64,000 nucleotides of DNA from Polytrichum commune (lineage: Eukaryota; Streptophyta; Polytrichopsida; Polytrichales; Polytrichaceae): contig OX485806.1 in NCBI GenBank assembly GCA_950295325.1, positions 56,355,169 through 56,419,168 on the forward strand, written 5' to 3'. The position numbers and the translations under genes are program-made. Shown piece by piece: positions 23,235 through 33,109 of the stretch. Within the stretch, counting starts at the first letter, position 1. Each line of letters starts with the position of its first letter. Below the pieces are notes generated by a model that saw only the letters and a list, made by a program, of their open reading frames with translations, did not search any database and was not told where the DNA came from.

Positions 23235-24295
23235 TGGCACCCGCCGGACAAGGGGATTACTTTGGTGGAAGTGTTTGGGGCATCGGAATAGGATTGGCAG
23301 CTATGTTGGAGGCTGGCCTCACGGTTTGACGGTATGTCTATGTGGACAACAATCCAATGTCCACCTGTGTAGCTCGTCACAATTTCCACCAGTTGATGGT
23401 GTTGTACCTACAACAGTTACACCCGCCTGCCATTCGTGGGTATTTTGCACGTCTCCCTCATGATGTTACACTTATGAATGAGACAGACTTACAACATTTG
23501 GGTCGAGTAGATATGGTGATCGTGGGATGGCCATGCCAGGGCCAATCCCGTGTTGGAGCAGGCCGAGGTCTAGAGGATCCCATGTCTAGTCTATTATGGG
23601 ACCTCATCCGGCTCATGCAGTGGTGGTTTGTCCACCAACCTTCCTCTCCAAGGTATATCTTTGAGAATGTACCTTTGTTGGGAGACTCTAGGGCCAAGGT
23701 GTTGGAAGGCCAACATTATGTTTGTCAACACCTTGGAGATCCCATTTTTGTGGATGCTGCAAGCCTTGGTTCTTATTCCCACCGGCCTCGGTGAATTTGG
23801 ACGTTATTCACTTTGGCTGCAATATTTTATGCAGTGCCTCCACCTTTTGATCAAAAGGTGGATGACATCTTGGATCCAAACCAAACATTTTTGTCAGTTG
23901 TTTGAGATGATTTATTCCCATTGGTATTGGTCAACCAAGTGGGGACACCACGGAGGGCCTTCCCCACTTTCATGACGTTTCCATAGTTATTCGCATTCCG
24001 CAATCGAAGGCCGGGTATGGTGTGGGATGCTCACACCAAAACCCACACCGAACCATTGGTTGACGAATGCAAACGTGCTATGGGATTCCACACTCGCACC
24101 ACCGCAGCTACTGGCATTTTTGAGGGTCAACAATGCTTCGTGTTGGGCCAAGCCATGGATCTTCAAATCATGATGTCGACTGTAGGTTTATGCTTTGCAT
24201 TGCAACGACATTATGATGACCAATTGTTATCTTTGGGGGCAGAGGACTTTGGTCAAGGGGCACAATGGTCCAAAGGTCATGGCTGGAGAAGCTGA
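23235..24295 (+). pseudogene. C5-cytosine DNA methyltransferase domain inside the gypsy element (broken)
   Basis: About 350 codons show the C5-methyltransferase motif order. Motif I (AdoMet site) is LVEVFG followed by IGLAAMLEAG, with a one-base deletion between them near 23272. Motif II/III is YVYVDNNPMSTCVARH. Motif IV is GWPCQGQSR with the catalytic Cys codon at 23534-23536. Motif VI is IFENVPLL (about 23660-23680). Motif VIII is HRPR (ending 23791). A motif IX-like ECKRAMGF (about 24065-24090) and a motif X-like VLGQAMDL (about 24138-24165) follow a region of about 90 residues that would be the target-recognition part. Stops: TGA 23327, TGA 23792, TGA 23903, TAG 23984. The family transfers methyl groups to cytosine C5. 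No PWWP, BAH or UBA domain is seen. Subfamily (DNMT3/DRM-like or other) cannot be set by eye. Confidence 0.87.
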
Positions 24296-24670
24296 ACGAA
24301 TCTTTCGATTTGAACAACATGTGATGGAGGAGCTTCAAGCTCAACGGGTTTATACTGCTTTGGCTTCTTCACCTCTAGCGGTGGCTTCATCTTCACATAT
24401 TGGTAGTGATGAAGAGGGGATAGTCTCTATTGCTAGCACGGAGGTTGGGGGCATGGTTAATGTCCCTCCTCTTAGTAGCAGTTAGAGTCCATGCCAACAT
24501 CAGGTGGTTCCTTTTTTATGGAGAGGGAGACCACATAGTTTGATGATTGGCCATTGGAATCAGGCCCTCATCTCATTGGTGTTGGGGCACGGAAAGTACG
24601 AGCATTTATTCGCTCGTACTGTAGGTGTTTTGTTTTTAGCCTTTAGGATCTTAAAGATTTTAAAGGAAAA

Positions 24671-24743
24671 TAACACCATATTCAAAATTTTGGGAAAATT
24701 CCATGATTTTAGGAAATCTCCCAAAATTTCGAATATGGTGTTA
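24671..24743. repeat. Near-perfect 25-bp inverted repeat (hairpin) between methyltransferase and reverse transcriptase
   Basis: 24671-24695 (starts TAACACCATATTC) is the reverse complement of 24719-24743 (ends GAATATGGTGTTA) with one mismatch; the loop is 23 bases. The right arm is in frame with the reverse-transcriptase N-terminus, so the left arm looks like an inverted local duplication of it. Confidence 0.75.
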
Positions 24744-27700
24744 AATCCATCCACATTCAGTTGGAGGATGACCATCCCATTTTTCAGAGACCTCACAAGC
24801 TCAGTGTTACTGAGAGGATTGGCGTTCAGGCTCATTGTCGAGAGTTCTTGGCAACAAAACTAATAGAACATTCCAACGGGAAGTATGCTTATGCTACGAT
24901 TATGCCATCAAAGAAGGATATCTTTGGCAATTGGACGGATAAGCGGATGTGCAAGGATTACCGTCCAGTTAATCGGAAGACCAAGTTGGATCGGTATTCC
25001 ATGCCAATCCCCGAGGAGTTGTTTGATGCCATCATATTTTCTCGAGTCTTTAACACCCTAGACTTGAGATCCGGCTATCACCAACTCCCATTACTTGCGG
25101 GAGATAGAATAAAAATTGCATTTTGGGGGGTTAATCATGATGGGAAAGATTAATTGTACCATTGGAAGTTTCTTCCATTTAGCCTCAAGAATGCACATAC
25201 TCAGTTTCAAAGACTGATGGACCAAATCCTCTTTGGCTTGCCCTTTGCTTGGTATTATGTGGTACTTTTGGGCCACCCCCTTTCGAGGGAGCCTAAAAGT
25301 ATCACACAAGCCCTTCGGTGAAGGTGGCCTGCATTTGCAGGCGCCCAAGCCGAACCCGGATGATAGGTGTATAACATGAGTAGTTAGATTTTTAAGGGAG
25401 ATTAAATATGCGTCGTAGTACCTCCGGAGGTTAGGCCTTAGTTTTTTACTAGTGTGGCTTTAAACTCCACTAACCAATTTCATATCTAGTTCTAACCTTA
25501 ACCTACAACCTATTCTACGCGCAGACGCACCAGCCTTGAAACCAAGGCAATCCTAATTTGTGAATTGGGATGGTTCTGATACACCCAACCGGGTGTGACT
25601 CATACCACCCTAACTCAACGAACGGAATAACGACAATTTGATGGACCATTCAATTCTTCCTATTTCTTTATTTAGTTCTATTTAGTTTTCTAAGCGGGGG
25701 AACTTGGCCTAAGTCCCACCCTTCACACAAATTCCTTCTTAATTACTTACTTTTGTTTGCACGTCCTAACTTACTACATTAACATATTAGGCATCACCCC
25801 TTACCTCGGGTCTCTTGCCAACAAGGGTTTACGATTTATTTTGTATGTTTTGATTGTTAAATGTGTTTACACTGGATAGACCACGAAATGCAACTCAATG
25901 GGACCAGGGTGACGGGCGACCTGTAGGTTCAACCTGTTGCGCAATCTTCATAAATTGGGGCCATTACTCCCAATCTATGGGGCCAACAACATAATAGTGG
26001 ATTCGCGGGTCATTAACCCCACCTTTCCACCAACAACATTCAGAGTGGTCGTGTCGGTGATTAATCCGACTTACCACACACGAAACTTGCTAATAAATGA
26101 AGCTACTACCACAAAACATACCAAGGGCCCCGAAAACAATGGAATTGGGTACTCCCTTGGCGGTCAAGTGGTCAAGCCACTTGACCTTACGAGATAGGTG
26201 AGTGGGTTTAGAAATGCGTACCTTAGCCGTGCTCCCTCCAATCCTAAATGGAAGGCTTAAGGTTAGTTAATTTACCTCAATTTTCCTCGGTTGATTTGGG
26301 CTTGATGTAGGCCGAGCCGCTACCTCCTTCCTTGCTCCACTTTCCGAGCGTCGACCTTGCCTCCTTCTTTGTAACTAGTTTGGTAGTAAGCGTACCTTAG
26401 TTAACAATTAAAATATAAAGTGTTATTCTGCCCTGTAATTTAATCCTAAGCATAATATTTATACTTAGTGCACCAAATTATCTTTCCAATGATCTAAAAA
26501 TCACTCTAATCGGATAAGAAATGCAAAAGTTATGAGGGTTGGAAGTGTGAGGTCGATTCAACCGACCCTTCCAACCCACCTATCTACCTTCTAACTTCAA
26601 AAATTCATAGCACATTCCTTACTACTTGGATCTAGGCTTTCCTTATACCATTGCAAAGCTATGAACAAGCTCTAACTAGAAAAAATTATGACATCAGCAG
26701 GTTAAGCTAATAGAAATTCAGCGGACTCCTTGTAACACAGCAGTCAATCAAGAAGGCTTAAACTATGTATCTCGCCTTCAACAATTCATATCTAATTCAA
26801 ATCTTAGTCAAATCAAACGTTCTATATGACCCTGGAGAGATATTAAAAAGATGTATTTGATAAAAATATGTGATTAGAAAGGTAAGCCGAAGTGAACCCA
26901 GCAGGTCCTCTGTAATGCAGCAGTCAACCAAAAGTTCTCAAACTATGTGTCCCATCTTGCACAATTCATATCTAATTCAAATCATGCTCAAATCAAATGT
27001 TCTAAGCCATTTTGGAAAGCTACACAAAAGTTCTACTTGGGAAAAATATAATTTCTTGGAATTAAAATTCCTATTGGGCTCGCAGGTCTGATCCAGCAGC
27101 CGCTACCCACAAGACCACCCAGTTTTTCTACTCCATCTTTGAAAATCCATAACTAATTGTCATCTCAACCAAATCACAAATGGGAAACGGCTATGGATAG
27201 CTATATGAAATCTCTCTAAGAGAAAAATGATAAGTATCTTGTTCTAGCTTTTGAACTAAGCCTTCAGGGCATTGGCAGATGAGGTCTATAATGCCTCTAC
27301 TCAAAACTCTACCATCCAACCTACCTCTACAAAAGAAGGAATAATTTTGTTGGTGTGTTAATAAACACACAACCTAACTAGGAGAGAGAGAGTAGAGGAG
27401 GTTCTCAAGCCTTTCTTTTAGACCATTGAGAATACATACAAAAGGATTTTTTCCTAACTACATTGAAGCAGGGCTTCGCCCAAAAACTAGAGAAAGAGAG
27501 AGAGCTACAAGGTGGAAGGAGGGGTTTTTAAACCCTCTCACAAAAGGGTTGGACCCCTCCTCCACCGGATCCATTTTTCAAACCCTTTCCCGAAATTTTG
27601 GCTCGGGGGTTTTCCCGGTTGAGGTTGCCACCCTCTCGCCGAGGTGGCTCCGACAAAAAACCTTTAGAAATCTTTCTAATTTTTCCGTCATCGAGTTGGC

Positions 27701-28240
27701 AAGGGGGCAAGTGGGCAAGTATCCCCCTTGCTCTCTTTCTTTTTTGTCTTCAAAATTCTTCACGCCGATTTTATCTTCTTACGTAAAACACCTCCAATAG
27801 TCTTGTGTGCCTCACACTAACTAATAAACTAACACTTGCTTAGCTAGCATCTACTAACATTTGCTTAATAACTAGCATCTACTAATATTTGCTTAGCTAG
27901 TTGTTTTTACTAGCTAGCATATTTTTTCTACTTTGCTATCTTCTAGCACTACTTAGTTTCATTTTGACCTTCCTTCTTCTAGGCTAAATGCTAAATGAAC
28001 TAATTTTTCCTAAATTCCCTATCAATTCTAACTTTTAATGCTAACATTCTAACTAAAAGTGATCCCGCAGAGTGGTGGACCACTCAAAGGGTTTACATAT
28101 TACATTGATGACGTGATTATTTTGAGAAAAATACCATAGGAGCATGTAAGGCATCTACAAGTTGTTTTTGAGCGGTTGCGGTGGGGACTGCGCTTGCACC
28201 ATGGCAAGTGCAAGTTTTTCCATGATTGACTAGCATATCT
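24731..28240 (+). pseudogene. Ty3/gypsy reverse transcriptase, split by a solo LTR and broken by stops
   Basis: The left part (to 25257) reads IQLEDDHPIFQRPHKLS, then CKDYRPVNRKTKLDRYSMP, NTLDLRSGYHQLPL (catalytic D in LDLRSGYHQ) and LMDQILFGLPFAW. The right part resumes at 28098 with the catalytic box YIDDVII, then HHGKCKFF and LAYLGH. Removing 25258-28097 plus one TATTA copy rejoins the frame exactly at the codon before YIDD. Stops: TAA 25151-25153, TAG 28137-28139, TGA 28227-28229. This is the chromovirus/gypsy-type RT fold that copies element RNA into DNA. Its place directly after the methyltransferase shows that both belonged to one polyprotein-like unit. Confidence 0.9.
25258..28097 (-). 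mobile_element. Family-1 solo LTR, copy A (2,840 bp), inserted in the reverse transcriptase
   Basis: On the plus strand it runs from TGTGGTACTTTTGGGCC to AAGGGTTTACA, flanked by a perfect TATTA duplication (25253-25257 and 28098-28102). The coding direction of the family (from the full element at 41837-52041) is minus, so the LTR begins TGTAAACCC at 28097 and ends AGTACCACA at 25258. Length and internal landmarks match the two LTRs of the full element with no indel seen. The only difference noticed is T at 28094 against C at 52038. Recombination between two LTRs leaves such solo copies. Short ORFs inside (for example 25937-26197, 27426-27800) are conserved only because the LTRs are young; I do not call them genes. 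Confidence 0.93.
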
Positions 28241-28710
28241 AGGTCATATGATTATTCCAGGCGGTCTTGGGGCGTAGCAAGCTAAAGTGGACGTTTTGCA
28301 AAAGATCTCGGCACCGATTGATGTGCCGAGACTTCTTGCTTTTTTGGGCTTGGCAAATTATCATCGTCGATATGTTAAGAACTTTAGTTTGATCGCCAAG
28401 CCTCTCACCGACAGGAAACTTTTTGCTTTTTCAAAAAATCTCACGAGCAAGGACCAAAATTGGACTTGGGGTCGTGAGCAACAACATGCATTTGAGATAT
28501 TGAAGCAGAAACTGGGTGCGGTTCCAATGCTTTGACATCCGGATGTCTCCAAATACTTCCAGTTGCATACAGACTGGAGTTCATTGGATTTGGGAGCAGT
28601 TCTCACTTAGAAGGATGATTTTGGCTGGGAGTATGTTGTTGCTTACGCTTTGCAAAACAATAACACGGCGGAGGCCAATTATTCGTCCTACGAGGAAGTT
28701 AGTGGGTAGA
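28240..28710 (+). pseudogene. RT connection and RNase H start of the gypsy element (truncated)
   Basis: The connection domain is clear: FLGLANYHRRYVKNFS and IAKPLTD, followed by EILKQKLGAVPML. The RNase H start has LHTDWSSLDLGAVL with its first catalytic D, and continues WEYVVAYA to NYSSYE near 28700. Stops: TAG 28275, TGA 28533, TAG 28608, TAG 28707. Downstream RNase H and integrase are absent; the element is truncated next to a short-period tandem repeat. Confidence 0.82.
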
Positions 28711-28734
28711 AATTAAATTTAGGTCAATTAATTA

Positions 28735-29080
28735 GTATGAAGAAATTTGGACAATGGATGAATGACAGCCAAAGGCAACGTCGTATGAATTAAAAAGAGC
28801 GTAGGACAACGTCGAATGGTTGAAAGACAACGAAAGACAACGTCGAATGAATGAAGGACAACAAATGAGAACGTTGGATAGATGAAGAACAACGTAAAAA
28901 AACATCAAATGGTTGAAGAACAACGCATGACAACGTCGAATGAATAAGTGATAATATAAGACAACAACAAACGAAGGATGATGTCAAACAAATGAGATAT
29001 CGAGCGGATGAAGGCGTAAACATAGGACATCAACGAATGGAGGATGGTGTTAAGCGGATAAAATTGAGCAGATAAAGGCC
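28735..29080 (+). repeat. Degenerate tandem repeat, period roughly 20-26 bp, core ACAACGTCGAATG
   Basis: Units such as GGACAACGTCGAATGGTTGA, AAGACAACGTCGAATGAATG and ATGACAACGTCGAATGAATA recur, drifting into AACGAAGGATGATG-type units on the right. The array begins about 25 bp after the last recognisable RNase H codons. Confidence 0.7.
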
Positions 29081-29311
29081 GTTAAATCAAACGGTTGGAA
29101 AACCAAAACCGTTGGATCTAGGGGTTTAGAGAATGGCGGCTAGGGTAGTGGCGGTCGTAATTGCCAGCCGTTAGATGTAGGTATGATTAGATTTACGGCC
29201 GAAAAGACTTTGTGGTTGGAAGGGATAGTCCCCCAAAGGGAGCGCGGGGGCTTACTTTCCACTTTTTCATTATCACGTTTAGGACTATTGCTATTTTCCC
29301 CCCTCTCTATG

Positions 29312-32300
29312 TGTCAGCCCTAAACCCCTACCCTTATTTATCGTAGTCCGGGTGGAGGCCCAAGGCTCACATGCTCCTTTACTTGAACCCTCCCAGAATC
29401 TTATAATCTTATCCCATTAATCCAATGATATAACTAGAAAACACTAATCATTTTATTCAATACATAGAGGTGCCAAACATTCACAAATACTTAGGCCTCA
29501 TTTGCACACAAGTGAAATCAATTCAAATCTAAGTCGTAATCTAAGAAATTCTAACCCAAGTGCCTTGATCACGTGATGCCTCTGACTGAGGTTCACCACT
29601 TGAATAAGCCTCACTTAGACATGCCCACCCACTGAACTTTAACACTAGACTCAATACTACAGTGTGCCTAACACTGGTCCATCCTTGGCTCCCTCCGCTC
29701 TTGGGCCCATTAAGCAGCTTCCTAAGTCTGTGGGTGATGACACCGCCCACTTCTTCCTTCGGCCGAACCCCCTGGATTCAACCACTTCACCAATGCGGCC
29801 TCCCCTGTTGGCCGAACCCCCTGGACTCAACCCAATCCACCCGCGGTTGATAGCTCGAGACCCCTGCCGCATTCCGCTAGTTCTGCCTCCCACGCATTCG
29901 CCTTTGAGCCCCAGGTGTGGTCACTGAACCCAAAGGCCCAGCTCCATAGCCGACACCTCAGCAATTCATCTCACTGCCTTGGGCAGATTTTGCCTCTCCC
30001 TTAGCCCCTTCCCCGCATTGCGACCCATCAAGTAAGTAACAGTACGAATTTATGATTTGTCAGTTTGGTGTGCAGGTTGCAGGTGTTGAGACCAGCTCCT
30101 TGGCGCCTCCTACAACTGATCAGCGAGCCGCCTTTCCTCAAGAATCTATGCCTGTAGCTACCAATTCATTAGTTTCCTCCATTTTGGTCGCATCTCGAGG
30201 AAGTTGCTGGGCTCTGCCGCCATCCTTTCTTTCTTCCACAACTCCTCCCCTCGAGGGTGGCTTTCCCCTCTGTCAGCCCTAGACCCCCACCCTTATGCGT
30301 CCTAGTCCGGGTGAGAGTCCAAGGCTAACATGCATACACTTATGTCGCTAGAGCCCCCTAGTTGATCCACAGTTACTCCAATGGTTTTAACATGAACCAC
30401 ACAACTCTTTATTCAATTGACACAAGGTAATCAGTGTTTAAAAACACTTCACACCTTGTGGTCATGACTAGTCACACCAAATGTATTAGCTATGCTATTC
30501 AGCCTCACCCTCTAATCTAATGGCAAGGCCACATTACATGATTGATGACCATGCCTCTCCTTAACCCCCACCAATTAATTAAAGTCACACTTCTAACCAC
30601 CTCCTAACCCCCTACTGTTTATCAACCTCAGCTGTCACAACACACTGGCCATTCCTAGAGCTGGTTCTCACTTCTCGGCTCCCATAAGCTGTTGGACAGG
30701 GCCTTGAGCAGCTGATTAACATGTACTATGTAAGCCAACTCTCCCCTGTCTCGGAGCAGCCACGCCTTGCATGCTGAGATCTGATCCTCCCAGATCCTTC
30801 TGAGGTGAATTCTCTCCTCGATGCTCACTAGCTGTGATGCCCTTCGCCCCCCCCCCCCGGCGACAGATTTGTAGGCACTTACTTACCCAGCATCAAAAAG
30901 AGGAATTTCCCCCTCCCTGGATGTATGCTCCTACCTGAACTAACCTCTGAATGAACAGCTAGAAAAATCCAGCGATGAGTGGTATAAAGATTTTCATTAC
31001 CGCCTGTTGTTTCCGAACTGAAGTCATCCTGAACCCTTGAATTCTCACAACCTAGAAAGGTGGAAACTCTGTTTCTGCAGTCGCCAGCCCTTCGAAGGTC
31101 GATGACCGCCTCTGGGGATTTTGAGTCCTTACTTGCTTGTTCAGCTACATTCCTCTTTCTCGGTTGACAATGTGTAGATTCTCAACACAATTCCAGAGTG
31201 CACGTGAGCGGCCACAGTAGAGGCAGCAGCCATTCCCACACCTCTCTTCCCAGTGATCCAAGCCAGTGTGCCCTGTAGTCGCCTCCGAAACTGGAATCCT
31301 TACCCTTGTGTATCCACCTCAATCGAAGCGCTCTCAGAGCACCCAACCGCATTCCAACCAAGATGCCCAGATTGCCTAATGCCGCCCACTTCGTGCCTCT
31401 CTTCTTCCGAAGAGGCTCTCATCTTCCCCTTAGCAGTCTCCAGGCTCATAGCCTCTAAGTGGTTAATCATCCTCAGCTACCTGGCTGGAAGATCCTCTGA
31501 CCTTGTTGCTCTTTCATTCGCCGAATTCCTGATAGCCACACCCTGCCCTGTCTCCGCAACGAACCATCGAAAAGAGAGAGCCACAGTCCTAACCCCCTGG
31601 CCGTCTTCAACTGCCGAGAGAAAAAACGGCCAGTCCGATCCGAGCTCCTTGAAAAACTAGGGTACAGTCCTCCCCTTCCCTAACCGAACCTCAACCAATC
31701 CTAATTCAAACACATAAACCCCAGCTCCTAACTTGACTAATCAATCCAACATCCTAACTAACTAATTTTTTTAATAATTCCCCTAAATCCTTAACTAACA
31801 AGACCCCCCTCAATCACCCCTAAACAAAAATCTAACCCAAGCCTGAAGCTTGCACTCTTTTTATGCTTTGTATAATTGTTGAGAACATCAAATCCTAATT
31901 CTAACATCTTCTACTCATAACAACGCATGTGAGCACACTATTTGGGCTCATACCCTCCAGCCTTGTGGATTCCAATCATCAATAACCCCTTGCATGACTT
32001 CACACCCAGCCCACTCTCTCTTTCCCCGAATTGCAGCCGGCATCAGCCTTGTGTAATCACCAACTTCTCACCCTGCAACCCGATGCGGCAAAGCTCTGCG
32101 CTCCAGCCGCCACACTCTCTTCTACTGCCTCGAAACCTCCTTGCTCAACCGCTAGCACAGTCTTCCGAGGAGCCGGAAAACTCTAGGGCCCGGTGGACAC
32201 CTAAACCCCCATCCCAAAACGAACAGAGTCCTAACACTAAACAACCAATACTCTTCTAACACACACCACATCCCTACCCTAAAGCCGTTTGAGCATGGCA

Positions 32301-32502
32301 TCCCTTAACTCTAACCAACTTAATTAACTAATTTTTACTTTTTTGCACTTAATAATTCAAGCCAATAGCTTAACAAAACAACACTCTAACAAGGGAAACA
32401 ACAACCCCATCTAATCCTCAACTGACTCAAGACATCCTAATTCTCATGTTTTAGTGTTTTATAAAGTTTAACATGAATTGTGAGCATGAATTCGGGCTCA
32501 CA
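29312..32502 (+). mobile_element. Family-2 solo LTR, copy E, carrying a nested family-2 LTR
   Basis: It starts TGTCAGCCCTAAACCCC and ends TTCGGGCTCACA, flanked by a perfect CTATG duplication (29307-29311 and 32503-32507). Without the nested copy F and its duplicated CCCTC it would be about 1,504 bp. It shares the family landmarks GTAGTCCGGGTGGAGG near the start and TTTATTCAATA about 140 bp in. Its GC-rich middle includes a near-duplicate GGCCGAACCCCCTGGA at about 29761 and 29811. Confidence 0.85.
30271..31952 (+). mobile_element. Family-2 solo LTR, copy F (1,682 bp), nested in copy E
   Basis: It starts TGTCAGCCCTAGACCCCC and ends TTTGGGCTCATA, with a perfect CCCTC duplication (30266-30270 and 31953-31957). 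The last dinucleotide is TA instead of CA, a likely single change. The 5' part carries CCTAGTCCGGGTGAGAG and a TTTATTCAATTGACACAAGG-type segment shared with its relatives. The GC-rich middle is largely unlike the other copies by eye. Confidence 0.83.
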
Positions 32503-32689
32503 CTATGTAGGTAGATGTAAAAAAAATTTGAATAAAAAAAATTATGAATGTTGGACAAAAGAGTATGTGAACCCTATGAATGTTGAATAAAAAAAATTTC
32601 GAACCCTGTGGAAGAAAAGAGATATTGCCTAGTAGCATTAGCTTTGATATCCTACGATATTAGATGTATAAGTTGTAATTTGATCTTTT

Positions 32690-33075
32690 GCTCCAGTAGT
32701 TCTTGCCTTAGTTTATACACTAGTTTATGTGTTAGTCTTTGCATTATTTTTCTATCAGCCTCCGCATTAGTCTTTTGCATTATGTTTTGCATTAGTTTTT
32801 TTGTATTAATCTCCTGCATCAATCTTTTACATTACTCTCTTGCACTATGTTCTGTATTATTCCTCTGCATTAGGTTTTGTGTTAGACTCTACGCTAATAT
32901 TCTACATTAAACTTTGCGTTAGTCTTCCGCATAAGTATTTTGTATTCGTGTTCTGCATGAGTATTTTGCATGTTATGCATCAATGTTCTGCATGTTCTGC
33001 ATTAGTGTTCAACGTGTTCTGCATTAATATTTTGCGTGTTTTACATTAATGTTCTGCATCAACCCTCTGTATTAG
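32690..33075 (+). repeat. Degenerate short tandem repeat, core TTCTGCATTAGT
   Basis: About thirty units of roughly 11-14 bp: GCATTAGTCTTTT, GCATTAGGTTTTG, GTTCTGCATTAGTG and variants. Frames that appear open through it (for example 32608-32910) only reflect the repeat's low stop density. Confidence 0.75.
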
Positions 33076-33109
33076 GCCCTATATTATTACTCTGTATTAT
33101 AGAAATTAG

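Larger units (their letters stand above)
22218..28710 (+). mobile_element. Decayed Ty3/gypsy retrotransposon carrying a DNA methyltransferase; split by a solo LTR
   Basis: Recognisable coding runs in this order: a short N-terminal stretch opening MVTTRNQHYRSPSPG at about 22224, a protease-like region (about 22500-22960), a C5-DNA methyltransferase (about 23240-24295), a reverse transcriptase (about 24730-25257 resuming at 28098) and an RNase H start (to about 28710). Integrase is not seen; coding similarity stops near 28710 in tandem-repeat DNA. The interruption 25258-28097 is a later solo LTR with duplication TATTA. The frame has many stops and at least three shifts, so this copy is dead. 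Its own LTRs were not identified: 21766-22217 shows no clear LTR end or primer-binding site. The start is set at the first plausible ATG and is uncertain. Confidence 0.85.

Noticed and set aside
24504-24835. ORFs on both strands between methyltransferase and RT
   Set aside because: The plus ORF is a shifted frame over the hairpin and RT start; the minus ORF is its mirror across the inverted repeat.
25937-27800. ORFs of 86, 73 and 124 codons repeated identically at three places (also 42516-44379 and 49881-51744)
   Set aside because: They lie within the LTRs and are identical only because the LTRs are young copies. No domain, and coding-like composition is absent.
20408-32502. Family-2 LTRs D and E as the two LTRs of the methyltransferase element between them
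   Set aside because: Each LTR has its own perfect 5-bp duplication (ATGAG; CTATG), so they are separate solo insertions.
32608-32910. Hydrophobic Cys/Leu/Phe-rich ORF resembling a membrane protein
   Set aside because: Translation of the TTCTGCATTAGT repeat; no start context or family.
32690-33075. CRISPR-like array
   Set aside because: Units of 11-14 bp without unique spacers in eukaryotic TE-rich DNA; an ordinary degenerate tandem repeat.
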